Notes: generated by a model not told the origin, from the letters alone. Shown: positions 8,829-18,394, numbered from the stretch's first letter. The stretch is DNA of 64,000 bases from Lichenibacterium dinghuense (GCF_021730615.1 NZ_JAJLMN010000001.1:4927501-4991500); one strand, 5' to 3'. Program-made: numbers and translations.

Positions 8829-9185
8829 CTAACCGGCCAGCCGCGGCACGGCCACCTCACGCGGCACGTGCACGCGCCGCCAGTCGAGCCCGTCGACGAG
8901 CGCCGCCATCTCGGCGGCGGTCAGCCGGACGGCACCATCGCCCGGCTTCGGCCAGCGGAACGCGCCCGCCTCCAGCCTTTTCGCCACCAGCACCACGCCA
9001 GTGCCGTCGAAGAACAGGAGCTTGAGCCGGTCCGCCCGTTTCGAGCGGAAGGCGAACACCGTGCCGCAGAACGGGTCGGCGCCCAGCTGTTCGCGCACCA
9101 GCATGGCGAGGCCGTCCATGCCCTTGCGGAAGTCCACCGGCCGGGTGGCCAGCATGACGCGTACCGCGCCCGCGGGACCGATCAC
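8829..9185 (-). CDS. tnpB: IS66 accessory protein TnpB
   Basis: The 118-residue protein matches IS66 Orf2/TnpB along its length: VRVMLATRPVDFRKGMDGLA, then PFCGTVFAFRSKRADRLKLL and FDGTGVVLVAKRLEAGAFRW. TnpB is required with TnpA and TnpC for IS66 movement, though its biochemical role is unclear. The start overlaps the end of tnpA by 4 bases (9182-9185), typical of translational coupling in this family. It appears intact. Confidence 0.92.
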   Translation of the reverse strand: MIGPAGAVRVMLATRPVDFRKGMDGLAMLVREQLGADPFCGTVFAFRSKRADRLKLLFFDGTGVVLVAKRLEAGAFRWPKPGDGAVRLTAAEMAALVDGLDWRRVHVPREVAVPRLAG

Positions 9186-9667
9186 GTGCCGGCCCTGAGC
9201 GCGCCGATCACCGCCGCGATCGCGCCGGCGTCGGCATCCCGGCCCACCCGCACCACGACGCCGGCGATCTCCAGCTCGATGCTCGCCTCCTCGATCCGCT
9301 TCCGGCGCCTGCGCGGCTTCGGGCCAGTCGGCGCCTCATCACGGGGCGGCGCCTCGGGCTCGGAGGCCACGATGACGGGCACGAACAGCGGTCGCTCGGC
9401 GGGCAGAGACGACGATGGCCCGAGGCGAGCCAGTCGGCGCCAGCCGAACAGCTGCTGGGACGTCAGGCCGTGACGGCGCGCGACCCCGCAGACCGAGGTC
9501 CCGTCCGCGTAGCTTTCGTCGACGATCGCCGCCTTTTCGGCCGCGGTGAAACGGCGTCGGCGCCCTCCGCCGGTGAACACGTCGAAGCGCTGCGGCCCCT
9601 CCGACACGTGCATATGCTCAGGTATAGACATGGATCGAAGCCTCCTGCGGCCTCGATCATCCATCAC
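9182..9667 (-). CDS. tnpA: IS66 accessory protein TnpA
   Basis: This is a helix-turn-helix protein of IS66 Orf1 type. The diagnostic part is FTAAEKAAIVDESYADGTSV followed by GVARRHGLTSQQLFGWRR (about residues 40-78), a DNA-binding fold that recognises the IS ends. An Arg/Lys-rich stretch (PKPRRRRKRIEE) precedes a C-terminal region ending at tnpB. The frame from 9667 gives 161 residues, but a start at MSIPEHMHV (about residue 13) or at MHV is equally plausible. It appears intact. Confidence 0.85.
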   Translation of the reverse strand: MMDDRGRRRLRSMSIPEHMHVSEGPQRFDVFTGGGRRRRFTAAEKAAIVDESYADGTSVCGVARRHGLTSQQLFGWRRLARLGPSSSLPAERPLFVPVIVASEPEAPPRDEAPTGPKPRRRRKRIEEASIELEIAGVVVRVGRDADAGAIAAVIGALRAGT

Positions 9668-9707
9668 CCGGTCAGGCTCCAGAAGGTGGGGCCGGGGCGA
9701 CGCTTAC

Positions 9708-10168
9708 GTTGCAGGACGAGGTACGGAGGATGCTCTTGCGTGGCCGGACGCGCTAGTGAAATTGACGGCGTAGTCGGCTCAGACCGGAATCTGCTGCAAC
9801 CCTAAGGAACGGGGCCGACAGCACTGGGACCGGGCCCCAGCCTACGTCGAGTGATTGATCACCATCCTCGCTCAACACTCGTGTCCCGCAAACGACCCCG
9901 GAAGCGACCGTCCGCTTTCGAGGCCGCCGCTTCGGCTCTGATCGGCCGATATGGGTCGACAGGCGACGGCGCTGAGGCGGGGCGTCGCTTCCGGTGACGC
10001 TGACCCGGCGATCAGGCACGTGGGCCCGGATGGGTTCGTCCCGCAGGACCCATGCGTCACGGGCGGCGTCGGTTATCTCACGGGACCGGCGTCGAAAGCA
10101 GAACGATCTGGCCGAGAGGGGGCCAAGTGATTTGAGGCGGGCTGTGTGAGACAACAGACCTTCCGACC
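9708..10168 (+). other. Non-coding stretch between IS66 and hflX
   Basis: I found no supported gene in these 460 bases. Open frames on both strands lack recognisable protein features. The segment probably holds the hflX promoter, but no confident -35/-10 pair was visible. Confidence 0.5.
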
Positions 10169-10183
10169 GTGCTACGCAGACGT

Positions 10184-11539
10184 ATGGAAACCAAACTTCC
10201 CGTCCCGCGCGCCATCCTCGTCGGCGTCCAGCTTCCCGGCGTCGATGACGCGGCCCATGCGGCAAGCATCGAGGAACTCGGCCGCTTGGTGAAGACGCTG
10301 GGCTACCAAGTCGTCGGCACCCTGTCGCAGCGACGCGAAGCGCTCGACGGCTCGACCGTGTTCGGCAAGGGACGGATACAGGATTTGGCGGCGCTCACCG
10401 GCGGAACGGGCGTGGTCGGAACGATGGCGACCGCGCCGAAGTCGAAGGCGCGGGAGCGCTTCGACGAGGGCGCCGAGCCGGCTTTCGTGCCGGACCAGCC
10501 GGGGCAGGACAGGCAGCCGTCGGCCGACATCGTGATCGTCGACCACGAGATCTCGCCGAGCCAAGCGCGGAACCTGGAGCGGGCGACGGGCGCCGACGTG
10601 CTCGACCGCACCGGCGTGATCGTGGAGATCTTCCACCGCCACGCGCGCAGCCGCGAGGCGAAGCTCCAGGTGGAGATGGCCCGGCTGCAATATGTCGTTC
10701 CACGCCTTCGCGAGTCCTCGACGGGGGGCGGCCGTCAGCGCGGGGTCGGCGCGGGCGAGTCCAACATCGACCTCGACCGCCGCAAGGTCCGAGACCGCCG
10801 CGCCGAACTCAAGGCGCAACTTGACGAGATCCAGCTCGACGACGAACAGCGTCGCTCCGCGCGCGGCGACCAGTCGCGTGTCGCGCTGGTCGGATACACC
10901 AACGCGGGCAAGTCGTCGCTGATGCGTGCTCTCACGGGGAGCGAGGTTCTTGTGGCCGATCAGCTCTTCGCGACGCTCGACACCACCGTGCGGGCGCTGC
11001 GGCCGGAAACCTCGCCCCGCGTGCTCGTCTCCGATACGGTGGGCTTCATCAAGAAACTTCCGCACGACCTCGTCGCCTCGTTCCGGTCGACGCTGGCCGA
11101 AGCGCTCGATGCGTCGTTGCTGCTCTACGTGGTCGACGCTTCCGACCCGACCTACGAGGCGCAACTCGAGGTCACCCGGTCCGTCCTGCACGAGATCGGT
11201 GCGGATGCGGTGCCCTCGCTGCTGCTGCTGAATAAGATGGACCGGGTGGACGACGCCCATCGGGCCGTCCTGGCGGAGAGGCATCCCGAGGCGATCTTCC
11301 TTTCGGCGAGTTCCATCGCCGACGTGGCGGCGCTGCGCGCGACGGTGATCGCCTTCTTCGAGGCCGCCATGGTGGAGGACCGGCTCACGTTGCCCTATGC
11401 CAAGCAGGGGCTGCTCGGCGCCGTCTACGAGAACGCGCGCGTGCTCTCGGAGGAGTTCGACGCGGAAGGCCGCGTGCTGCACGTCCGCGGGCTTCCAGGC
11501 GGGATCGCGCGCCTGCGCAAGATTCTCTCAGCCTCGTAG
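10184..11539 (+). CDS. hflX: GTPase HflX (ribosome-associated)
   Basis: HflX is a GTPase that binds ribosomes and helps rescue stalled or stress-inactivated ones. The 451-residue protein has the N-terminal HflX domain (DGSTVFGKGRIQDLAAL), the linker block ADIVIVDHEISPSQARNLER and VLDRTGVIVEIFHRHARSRE, and a glycine-rich turn STGGGRQRGVGAGES. The G domain shows G1 GYTNAGKSS (near 237), G3 DTVGF (near 283) and G4 NKMD (near 350). The start at 10184 is preferred; a GTG at 10169 would add five residues. It stands alone, with no hfq next to it as is often seen in this class. IS66 lies upstream. Confidence 0.95.
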   Translation: METKLPVPRAILVGVQLPGVDDAAHAASIEELGRLVKTLGYQVVGTLSQRREALDGSTVFGKGRIQDLAALTGGTGVVGTMATAPKSKARERFDEGAEPAFVPDQPGQDRQPSADIVIVDHEISPSQARNLERATGADVLDRTGVIVEIFHRHARSREAKLQVEMARLQYVVPRLRESSTGGGRQRGVGAGESNIDLDRRKVRDRRAELKAQLDEIQLDDEQRRSARGDQSRVALVGYTNAGKSSLMRALTGSEVLVADQLFATLDTTVRALRPETSPRVLVSDTVGFIKKLPHDLVASFRSTLAEALDASLLLYVVDASDPTYEAQLEVTRSVLHEIGADAVPSLLLLNKMDRVDDAHRAVLAERHPEAIFLSASSIADVAALRATVIAFFEAAMVEDRLTLPYAKQGLLGAVYENARVLSEEFDAEGRVLHVRGLPGGIARLRKILSAS

Positions 11540-11784
11540 AAACGGCATGCGTCAGCGAAAGCGTGCCACAGGTTGACCTCGTTCGGCAAGGACTGTAGTG
11601 GGCGCGCAACCGTCGGTATGGTTGAGCCGAGAGTGTCTGCTTCGGAGCATGCGTGATTTGGAGCGGTATGCCCGAGATGGGTCGTATCCGGCTTTTGCTC
11701 GCAACGTAGTGAGACTGAATGGGAAGCGTCACACAAGTTTCGAGAAGCGTTCGCATCGTGTTAATCCTCGGCTTTCGGACAGGA

Positions 11785-12984
11785 TCAGTGACATGAGGCC
11801 GGATGCTTCCGATTACAGGCTGGGAGAGAAGGGCCTACATCAACCGGAACCGCCAGCGAGACGGCGATCCTGAGAAGGTCGCCCTGACGTCGCACGCCGG
11901 TCTTGCTGAAGATGCGTTGCAGGTGAGTCTTCACGGTTGAGAGTTCGACGTCGAGAGCCGCCGCGGCCTCATCGACCGTGCGGCCGGTCACGATCTGATC
12001 GAAGATGCGGCTCTCCGCCGGCGTGAACCCGAACAAGGCAGATACGACCTCGGTCGGCGGCACGAAGGGATCGTCGGTCCGGGCGACGAAGACCGCTGCG
12101 GCCGCACCGCCGTCGACCGCCATGCGGCCAAGGCGGAGTGGGAGGACGTGGAGGGCGGCCTTGCCGCCGCCATGGCGCGACACCGGTATTCCGAGCCCCC
12201 TCCGTGCCATGGCGCTCTCATCGGTCTTCGCCTGCGTGACCGCCACCGCAAGCGCTTTGGTGACACCGCCGACCGTGCTGGAAACGACGCCGCCGCGCAC
12301 ACGGATCAGGTCAGCGGCCGCCAACATTTCCTTGGCCGCGGGATTCGCATGGATGAGCCTCAGATCGGCCGCGACCAGAAGGACGGGTGCGGACAAGGTG
12401 TCGACCACACCCGCGAAAGTGAATCGCGCTAAAGCCGTCAGGTCCAGCAGTCGATTGATCGTCGCCGCCCGCTGAAGGTGCGGGACCAGCAATCGGGCGA
12501 TCTCGAACTCGCGCGTGCCGATCGACCCGGCGCTCTCATGCCGGCCGAAGGCCACGGAACCGACAGCCCTCGCATCGCGGGCCAGCGGAATGGCAAGGAC
12601 ATCGATCAGGCCCTGCGGTCGGGCCCATTCGAGGGAGTACCGGTTCTGCGTCAGGTCGTAGCGTACGACATCGGGATTGACTTGGCTCAGGACCGCTGGC
12701 CGGTCGAGGGGCCATTGCATGATGACGGGCATGCCACCCCATTGGTCCAGGACGTCGGGACCATAGTCCGCCATGCTGCTGAGGTAACGTTGCGGGATGT
12801 TCACCGTCTCGTTCAGCAGCACCTCGCCCGCCGGCAGGCTGTGCAGGGAGAGGGTGGCGTTCCCGAAGTTCAATTCGGTTCGAATCGCATCGAGAGCTTT
12901 GGCCCAGGCGCCTGGATTGATCGCGGCATCGTAGATCAAGCCGATCAACGACGACAACGTCGCGGCAGAGATGATGTCATCCAC
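11785..12984 (-). CDS. LuxR-family transcriptional regulator
   Basis: The 399-residue protein ends in a LuxR-type helix-turn-helix: FTPAESRIFDQIVTGRTVDE then AAALDVELSTVKTHLQRIFS and KTGVRRQGDLLRI. The N-terminal ~320 residues look like a sensory region with a PAS-like central part (VVDTLSAPVLLVAADLRLIH). No ligand motif was recognised. A start at GTG 12984 is chosen because AGGAGG stands 6 bases upstream; the frame can extend to 13077 without a site. It is divergent from the oxalate decarboxylase gene across about 170 bases, so that gene is a plausible target. That is inference. Confidence 0.85.
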   Translation of the reverse strand: MDDIISAATLSSLIGLIYDAAINPGAWAKALDAIRTELNFGNATLSLHSLPAGEVLLNETVNIPQRYLSSMADYGPDVLDQWGGMPVIMQWPLDRPAVLSQVNPDVVRYDLTQNRYSLEWARPQGLIDVLAIPLARDARAVGSVAFGRHESAGSIGTREFEIARLLVPHLQRAATINRLLDLTALARFTFAGVVDTLSAPVLLVAADLRLIHANPAAKEMLAAADLIRVRGGVVSSTVGGVTKALAVAVTQAKTDESAMARRGLGIPVSRHGGGKAALHVLPLRLGRMAVDGGAAAAVFVARTDDPFVPPTEVVSALFGFTPAESRIFDQIVTGRTVDEAAAALDVELSTVKTHLQRIFSKTGVRRQGDLLRIAVSLAVPVDVGPSLPACNRKHPASCH

Positions 12985-13155
12985 GTTCGACCTCCTGTGA
13001 TCGTGCATGGTCGTCGCAGCATGCAAAAGGACCGATCGGCCGGCCGGTCCGAGCACCAGATCCGTCAGACCGCTCACATCGGGATCTCAACCTTTTGGAG
13101 GATGCCGTTCTTCGCGTCGGATGGGAAGGTCGCTGCCTGTGAGGCGGAGGCCGAC

Positions 13156-14337
13156 ATGGATGAGGGTCGCAGGCAGGTTCTGGGTGGTTTGATCCTCGGG
13201 GCTGGTGCATTCGCCTCGACGGCGTCGAGAGCCTCGGACGGAGACGGGCATGCTGCCGGCTTCGATGTCGACAGGTCCGCTACCTTCCTCCGAACCATTC
13301 CGCGCAAGCCGGGAGCCGGGCAGGCCTTCACGGCATCCCTCGACACTGGCCCCATCAAGGCAACCTCGGGGGGCTGGGCCCGTGACCTCACGACGGCCCA
13401 GCTTCCCATCGCGACGGGCATCGCCGGCGCTCACCTGTTCCTCAACCCGGGCGGGGTGCGGGAGATGCACTGGCACTCCTCCGCCGAGTGGGCCTACGTG
13501 ATCGCGGGCCGCTGCCAGGTCACGATTGTGGATCAGGCCGGCCTCACGGAGATCATCAATTTCGGGCCGGGCGACACGTGGTCATTTCCGGCAGGCCACG
13601 CTCATGCCATCCAGGCCCTCGGTGCATCACCTTGCCACGCCATCCTGACCTTCGATGACGGACGCTACGGCGAACACGGTACGTTCGGTCTGACCGACTT
13701 CCTGAGCCGCCTCGATGCCTCCATGCTTCGCACCACGATCGGTGTCCCGGACACGGTGAGACAGCGGCTACCCGAAGGCGAGACCTACATCATGCAGGGG
13801 CCGGTGGTGCCGATTGACGGCGACCAAGCCAAGGCGGAGCGGCAGCTCGATGCCAAGCGGTCACATCGGTTCGGCTTGTCTGCGAGCAAGCCGCTGATCG
13901 ACACTGAGGCGGGATCCCTCCGTGTCGCGCCAGCTTCGGCCTTCCCGATCTCCAGCACGATGACCGGCTTCGTGCAGATCCTGCAGCCCGGAGCAATCCA
14001 CGGACCGCACTGGCATCCAAACGGGAACGAATGGCAGTTCCTCCTCAAGGGTCGCACGAGGGTGACGATCTTCGAGGCCGAAAAGCGGATGGCGACGGCT
14101 GAGTTGGCGCCAGGCGACTGCGCCTACCTGCCTCGTGCCATGGGGCACATCGTACAGAACATCGGGTCCGAGCCATGCCACTTCGTCGGCGTTCACGACG
14201 CGGCGGACTATGCCGAGTGCTCCCTTTCCCAGTGGCTCTCGTCCGTGCCGACCCACCTCATCGCCGCCAATCTGGGCCTGACCGAGTCCGAGGTCGCATC
14301 GCTTCCACGGCAACCCATCGTCCTCGCAGGCGGGTGA
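13156..14337 (+). CDS. oxdC: Oxalate decarboxylase family bicupin, TAT-exported
   Basis: This 393-residue bicupin would convert oxalate to formate and CO2 with manganese. The first cupin has MHWHSSAEWAYVIAGRCQV and GDTWSFPAGHAHAIQ; the second has HWHPNGNEWQFLLKGRTRV and GDCAYLPRAMGHIVQN. Both keep the His-x-His...Glu...His metal set. The N-terminus GRRQVLGGLILGAGAFAST is a twin-arginine-type signal, so it probably acts in the periplasm. The ATG at 13156 has GGAGG 5 bases upstream. It is divergent from a LuxR-type regulator and 83 bases upstream of the YeiH-type exporter. Related bicupins can be oxalate oxidases, so the exact reaction is not certain. Confidence 0.85.
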   Translation: MDEGRRQVLGGLILGAGAFASTASRASDGDGHAAGFDVDRSATFLRTIPRKPGAGQAFTASLDTGPIKATSGGWARDLTTAQLPIATGIAGAHLFLNPGGVREMHWHSSAEWAYVIAGRCQVTIVDQAGLTEIINFGPGDTWSFPAGHAHAIQALGASPCHAILTFDDGRYGEHGTFGLTDFLSRLDASMLRTTIGVPDTVRQRLPEGETYIMQGPVVPIDGDQAKAERQLDAKRSHRFGLSASKPLIDTEAGSLRVAPASAFPISSTMTGFVQILQPGAIHGPHWHPNGNEWQFLLKGRTRVTIFEAEKRMATAELAPGDCAYLPRAMGHIVQNIGSEPCHFVGVHDAADYAECSLSQWLSSVPTHLIAANLGLTESEVASLPRQPIVLAGG

Positions 14338-14420
14338 CGGCGCTCACCGGTCTCCCGAGGTGGACCGGCGCCTGAGGTCCTCATCCCGCTCGTAGCCCCC
14401 TTGCCTCATTCCGGTCTACC

Positions 14421-15500
14421 ATGTCCACCGGACTTGCCTTCGACCGCATCACCTGGCTCGGACGCGTCCTCCCCGGCGTCGCGCTCTGCCTCGCCCTCGC
14501 GCTCCTCGCCGATCACCTCACGCCCATCGAGATCGCCCTGACAGGTCGGATGTTCCTCGATCCGGTCGTCATCGCCATCCTTCTCGGAACCACGGCCCGC
14601 TTCGTGTGGAAGCCCGGCCCGGCTTGGGAGCGTGGCATCACGTGCAGTGCCAAGTTTCTGCTCGAATGCTCGGTCACCTTGCTGGGCGTCTCCATCGATG
14701 CGGTCACGCTGTCGCGGCTCGGGCCGACCACGATCCTCAGCGTCGGCCTGCTCGTGGTGACCGCCGTCGCCGGCAGCTTTGCGTTCGGGCGCGCCTGTGG
14801 CCTACCTGCCCGACTGTCAGTCCTCATCGCTTGCGGGAACGCAATCTGCGGCAACGCGGCGATCGCCGCCGTCGCACCTCTGATCGGAGCCGGCGCACGC
14901 GACATCACCACGGCCGTATCGTTCACGGCCGTGTTCGGGTTGCTGACCGTGCTGGCTCTGCCCACCCTCATTCCGCTCCCGCACCTGACGCCGGCCCAAT
15001 ACGGCGAACTGGCGGGACTGACCGTCTACTCCGTTCCACAGGTGCTGGCAGCCACTCTGCCCGTCAGCGTCCTGAGCAGCCAGATCGCCGTCATCGTCAA
15101 GCTGTTGCGCGTGATGATGCTCGGCCCGGTCGTGCTCGGCATCGCCTTCCTCGTGACGCGGCGGAGACACCGGCTCCTGCGACATGCGTCGCCTCGGCAG
15201 GAAGCACGGGAAGCCCTGCGCACATCGACGCCTATCGCGATGCTCGTCCCCTGGTTCCTTGTGGGCTTCTTCGGGTTGGCGGCATGCCGCTCTTCGGGTC
15301 TCGTCCCGAGCGCGTTCGTCGCCCCCACGGCATCAGCAGCACATCTGCTGACCGTCGTCTCCATGGCCGCCCTCGGACTCAACGTCGACCTGCGGACATT
15401 GGTGCGATGCGGCAACAGGACCGCGCTGGCGGTGGCGGGATCGCTCGCCCTCATCCTGCTCCTGAGCCTGCTGATCGTTCGAAGCTTTCCCTTGCCCTGA
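14421..15500 (+). CDS. YeiH/UPF0324 family putative sulfate exporter
   Basis: The 359-residue protein has about ten hydrophobic segments and the family-specific block AKFLLECSVTLLGVSIDAVT, followed by CGNAICGNAAIAAVAPLIGA and GLTVYSVPQVLAAT. The C-terminus has the usual VVSMAALGLNVDLRTL. Members are annotated as sulfate exporters on limited evidence. It lies 83 bases after the oxalate decarboxylase gene on the same strand, so co-transcription is possible, and one may ask whether it carries a small carboxylate or inorganic anion. The substrate cannot be read from the sequence. Confidence 0.85.
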   Translation: MSTGLAFDRITWLGRVLPGVALCLALALLADHLTPIEIALTGRMFLDPVVIAILLGTTARFVWKPGPAWERGITCSAKFLLECSVTLLGVSIDAVTLSRLGPTTILSVGLLVVTAVAGSFAFGRACGLPARLSVLIACGNAICGNAAIAAVAPLIGAGARDITTAVSFTAVFGLLTVLALPTLIPLPHLTPAQYGELAGLTVYSVPQVLAATLPVSVLSSQIAVIVKLLRVMMLGPVVLGIAFLVTRRRHRLLRHASPRQEAREALRTSTPIAMLVPWFLVGFFGLAACRSSGLVPSAFVAPTASAAHLLTVVSMAALGLNVDLRTLVRCGNRTALAVAGSLALILLLSLLIVRSFPLP

Positions 15501-15525
15501 GCCTCTAACCCTCGAGGAGGTCGGA

Positions 15526-15822
15526 ATGCCAGCGACGCGTGATCCGAGCATGGCCCGAAACCGGGTGCGATCGCCGCTGCTGATCGCCGCGATTGCTCTG
15601 CTGACCGTACCTTCCTGGTCTCCATCGCACGCGGAGGAGCGGCACGGCAGCTGTGAACAGCAAGGCGAGATATTAGCGATCTACGACTGCCAGACCGGGC
15701 TGGTGCTTTGGTCAAGAGGGCCGTCCAAGACGCCGCCGCCGAGGCTGCTGTCCGACAGAGAGCTTTGTCAACTCGTGGTCGGATCTGAGCAGTCCCCAGA
15801 GAGCGCAGGGCGGTGCCTTTGA
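15526..15822 (+). CDS. Small secreted protein, unknown function
   Basis: This 98-residue protein was not recognised. It has a signal peptide (RNRVRSPLLIAAIALLTVPS to SHA near residue 36) and a short mature part with four cysteines (SCEQQGEILAIYDCQTGLVL, then ELCQLV and RCL), which could form disulfides in the periplasm. A strong GAGGAGG site sits at 15512-15518. It follows the exporter gene by 25 bases and overlaps the next small gene region, so the three may form one operon. Confidence 0.65.
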   Translation: MPATRDPSMARNRVRSPLLIAAIALLTVPSWSPSHAEERHGSCEQQGEILAIYDCQTGLVLWSRGPSKTPPPRLLSDRELCQLVVGSEQSPESAGRCL

Positions 15823-15854
15823 AACGATGCAGCTCGACAGTGCGGAGAAGTCCT

Positions 15855-16187
15855 ATGCATCATGTTCGCTCGATATCGATAGGCATCGCCTTCTGCGAGA
15901 TCTTGATGACAGCACGTCCTTGCTGGTCGCACGACGTCTGGACTGATGGAAAGCCTGTTCCTGCCTGGGTGGCGTCGGTCTGCTGTGGACCTGAAGACGT
16001 TCATCATCTAAGCCCTGAACAGGTTCACCGCGAGACTGATGGCTTTCGCGTCGATGGGTACCCATTCTTGATCTCGGCAAGTTCCTTGCTGCCCTCGCAG
16101 GATGGGGATTGGTGGATATTTTACAATAGAGTCGAAATTGACAGCTTCTCGAGGGTATATTGCTTTTTTGGACCTATGAATTTCTGA
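15855..16187 (+). CDS. Small secreted protein with conserved CCGP motif
   Basis: The 110-residue protein begins MHHVRSISIGIAFCEILMTA, a likely signal peptide. The mature part HDVWTDGKPVPAWVASVCCG then PEDVHHLSPEQVH, and DGDWWIFY and VYCFFGPMNF, resembles a family of small alphaproteobacterial exported proteins of unknown function. GGAGAAG at 15844-15850 supports this start; an upstream ATG at 15813 would overlap the previous gene. It may be co-transcribed with that gene. Codon use here is more AT-rich than in its neighbours. Confidence 0.6.
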   Translation: MHHVRSISIGIAFCEILMTARPCWSHDVWTDGKPVPAWVASVCCGPEDVHHLSPEQVHRETDGFRVDGYPFLISASSLLPSQDGDWWIFYNRVEIDSFSRVYCFFGPMNF

Positions 16188-16545
16188 CGTCAAATAAACA
16201 GCGACTGAGAGATTCGAGACAGATCACTTCGCAGAACTTGTGCAGTGCACCCAACTGCGAAATCGGTGTGCGGTGTCGTCGCAGGTTAGCGCCAGTGACA
16301 ATCGTCCCCCATCCCCAGAACACGCCGACGACATGGTCCAGCCTGGGCGCGAGTCCATGGGCGATGAGTTCAGCTACGAGCGGCGGTAGTGTCCGTTCGC
16401 CCAAAAGCGAACCGAGGACGAACCCGCTCTCGCGGGAGGGCTTCCTGAGAGGTAGGGCACAACTGGAGATCGTCGCGAGCGCTTGAGCGGGTTCCGCCAG
16501 CCTCCGAGCATGAGGGTCCACCCCTCATCTCGCGAGGATCACGCG

Positions 16546-17451
16546 ATGTCTCAGCAACAAGCCTCCGTCCCCGTCAGCCCGCTCCGTCGCCGCATGCTCG
16601 ACGATATGGCCATGCGCGGTCTGCACGAGGACACGCAACGCAACTACATCATGTCGGTGCGGAACTTCGCGGCCTTCCTGGGCCGCTCGCCCGAGACTGC
16701 GACACCCGAGGACGTCCGCCGCTTCCAGATCCACCAGGCGGACAGCGGGGTGCAGGCGCCCACCATCAACAATGCGGTGTCGGGGCTGCGCTTCCTGTTC
16801 AACGTCACGCTCGACCGGCCGGACCTGTCGCGTCGCCTCGTCCTGGCGCGCTACGCCCAGAAGCTGCCGACCGTGCTGAACGTCGAGGAGGTCGGGCGGC
16901 TGCTCGAAGCGGCACGAGGGCCGAAGTACAGGGCCGCGCTCGGGGTGGCCTACGGAGCCGGCCTACGCGTGTCCGAGGTGGTGGGGCTCAGGACCGGCGA
17001 CATCGACAGCACCCGCATGCTGATCCGCGTCGAACAGGGCAAAGGGCGCAAGGACCGCAACGCGATGCTGTCGCCACAGCTGCTGGAGCTGCTCCGGCAG
17101 TGGTGGCGCGAGGGACGACGCCGCGGCGTGATGCTGCCCCAGGGCTGGCTGTTCCCCGGCAAGAACAGCCTGGAGCCGCTGTCGACGCGCCAGCTCTGCC
17201 GCGCCGTCCACGAGGCCGCCGAGACGGCCGGGATCAGGAAGCGCGTCTCGCCCCATACGCTGCGCCACAGCTTCGCCACCCACCTGCTCGAGCAGGACGT
17301 CGACATCCGCGTCATCCAGGTCCTGCTCGGCCATTCCAAGCTCAACACCACCGCACTCTACGCCCGCGTGGCGACCCGCACCATCCGGGCGGTGACGAGC
17401 CCGCTCGAACGCCTGAAGCTGCTGATGGAAGGCGCCGACACCGGAGCCTGA
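16546..17451 (+). CDS. Tyrosine recombinase (IS91-associated)
   Basis: The 301-residue protein is XerD-like. The N-terminal SAM-like domain covers MLDDMAMRGLHEDTQRNYIM to ISVSGLRFLF-type core-binding segments. The catalytic domain has GAGLRVSEVVGLRTGDI (first Arg), GKGRKDR (Lys), HTLRHSFATHLLEQ (His-x-x-Arg), LLGHSKLNTTALYARV (His and the nucleophile Tyr). The ATG at 16546 is chosen over an upstream start at 16483 because GCGAGGATC precedes it. It is 4 bases upstream of the IS91 transposase. Such pairs recur in IS91-type elements, but the role of the recombinase in their movement is not settled. Confidence 0.88.
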   Translation: MSQQQASVPVSPLRRRMLDDMAMRGLHEDTQRNYIMSVRNFAAFLGRSPETATPEDVRRFQIHQADSGVQAPTINNAVSGLRFLFNVTLDRPDLSRRLVLARYAQKLPTVLNVEEVGRLLEAARGPKYRAALGVAYGAGLRVSEVVGLRTGDIDSTRMLIRVEQGKGRKDRNAMLSPQLLELLRQWWREGRRRGVMLPQGWLFPGKNSLEPLSTRQLCRAVHEAAETAGIRKRVSPHTLRHSFATHLLEQDVDIRVIQVLLGHSKLNTTALYARVATRTIRAVTSPLERLKLLMEGADTGA

Positions 17452-17455
17452 TCCG

Positions 17456-18394
17456 GTGTCGCGTCCCGCGCTGGAGATCGCGGACGTCTTCCGCCGGCAC
17501 GGTGCGGCGTGGCGCGCCGCCCATGCCGGCCACGTCAGCCTCGACCAGCTCAAGGTGATGTCGGCCATCGAGAGCTGCCGCACCGCGGCGCTCGGCGGCC
17601 ACGTCGAGGCCTGCGAGGGCTGCCGCCACACCCGCGTCGCCTACAACTCCTGCCGCAACCGGCACTGCCCCAAGTGTCAGGGCGCGGCCGCGCGCGAGTG
17701 GCTGGCGGCGCGCGAGGCCGATCTGTTGCCGGTCGGCTACTTCCACGTGGTGTTCACGGTGCCGGCCGAGATCGCCGACATCGCCTTCACCAACAAGGCC
17801 CCGGTCTACGACCTGCTGTTCCGGGCCGCGTCGGAGACCATGCTGACGATCGCCGCCGACCCGCGCCACCTCGGCGCCCGCATCGGCATCACGGCCGTGC
17901 TCCACACCTGGGGCTCGGCCCTGACACACCACCCGCACGTCCACTTGATCGTGCCGGGTGGCGGCATCTCGCTCGACGGCACGCGCTGGGTGCCGTCGCG
18001 GCCCGCCTTCCTGTTGCCCGTCCACGTGCTCGGCAAGCTGTTCCGCCGGCTCTTCCTCACGGGACTGCTCGCGCTCCATGCCGCGGGCCGGCTCCGTTTC
18101 TTCGGCGACAGGGCCGGGCTGAACGACCCGCAGGCGTTCGAACGCCACCTTGCGCCCATGAAAGCCAAGAAGTGGGTCGTCTACGCCAAGCCGCCCTTCG
18201 GTGGCCCGGAGGCCGTGCTGGCCTACCTGTCGCGCTACACGCACCGTGTCGCCATCTCGAACCGGCGCCTGATCGGGATGGACGAGGACGGCGTCACCTT
18301 CCGCTACAAGGACTATCGCCGCGACGGCGACGCCCGCCACCGCACCATGACGCTGTCGGCCGACGAGTTCATCCGCCGCTTCCTCGTCCATGTC
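17456..18394 (+). pseudogene. IS91 transposase, N-terminal and catalytic part (split by IS3)
   Basis: This carries the IS91 N-terminal zinc finger (CEGCRHTRVAYNSCRNRHCP then KCQG), the HUH motif (HTWGSALTHHPHVHLIVPGG) and the catalytic tyrosine block YLSRYTHRVAISNRRLIGMD. The frame is interrupted after HV by an IS3 insertion with a GTC target duplication. It continues in frame at 19700. The HUH enzyme nicks single strands and drives rolling-circle-like transposition. Without the IS3 insertion the protein would be about 394 residues, complete for the family. Confidence 0.9.

Larger units (their letters stand above)
5089..9707 (-). mobile_element. IS66-family element carrying a group II intron
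   Basis: Three minus-strand genes in the order tnpA-tnpB-tnpC identify an IS66 element. The right end reads, inward, GTAAGCGTCGCCCCGGCCCC from 9707. The left end GTACGCCTACGGCGAGG at 5089 is a weaker match. The 8 bases outside the two ends (CTTTATGC and GTTGCAGG) do not agree, so the flanks have been rearranged since insertion. A group II intron occupies 5798-7810 inside tnpC. Without the intron the element would be about 2.6 kb, normal for IS66. Confidence 0.85.

Noticed and set aside
9753-10265. Minus-strand open frame of 170 codons before hflX
   Set aside because: Low-complexity Arg/Pro/Ser composition, no motif, overlaps the hflX start and promoter side.
16174-16521. Minus-strand 115-codon frame at the left side of the IS91 element
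   Set aside because: No recognisable family; it spans the presumed element boundary and has no ribosome site.
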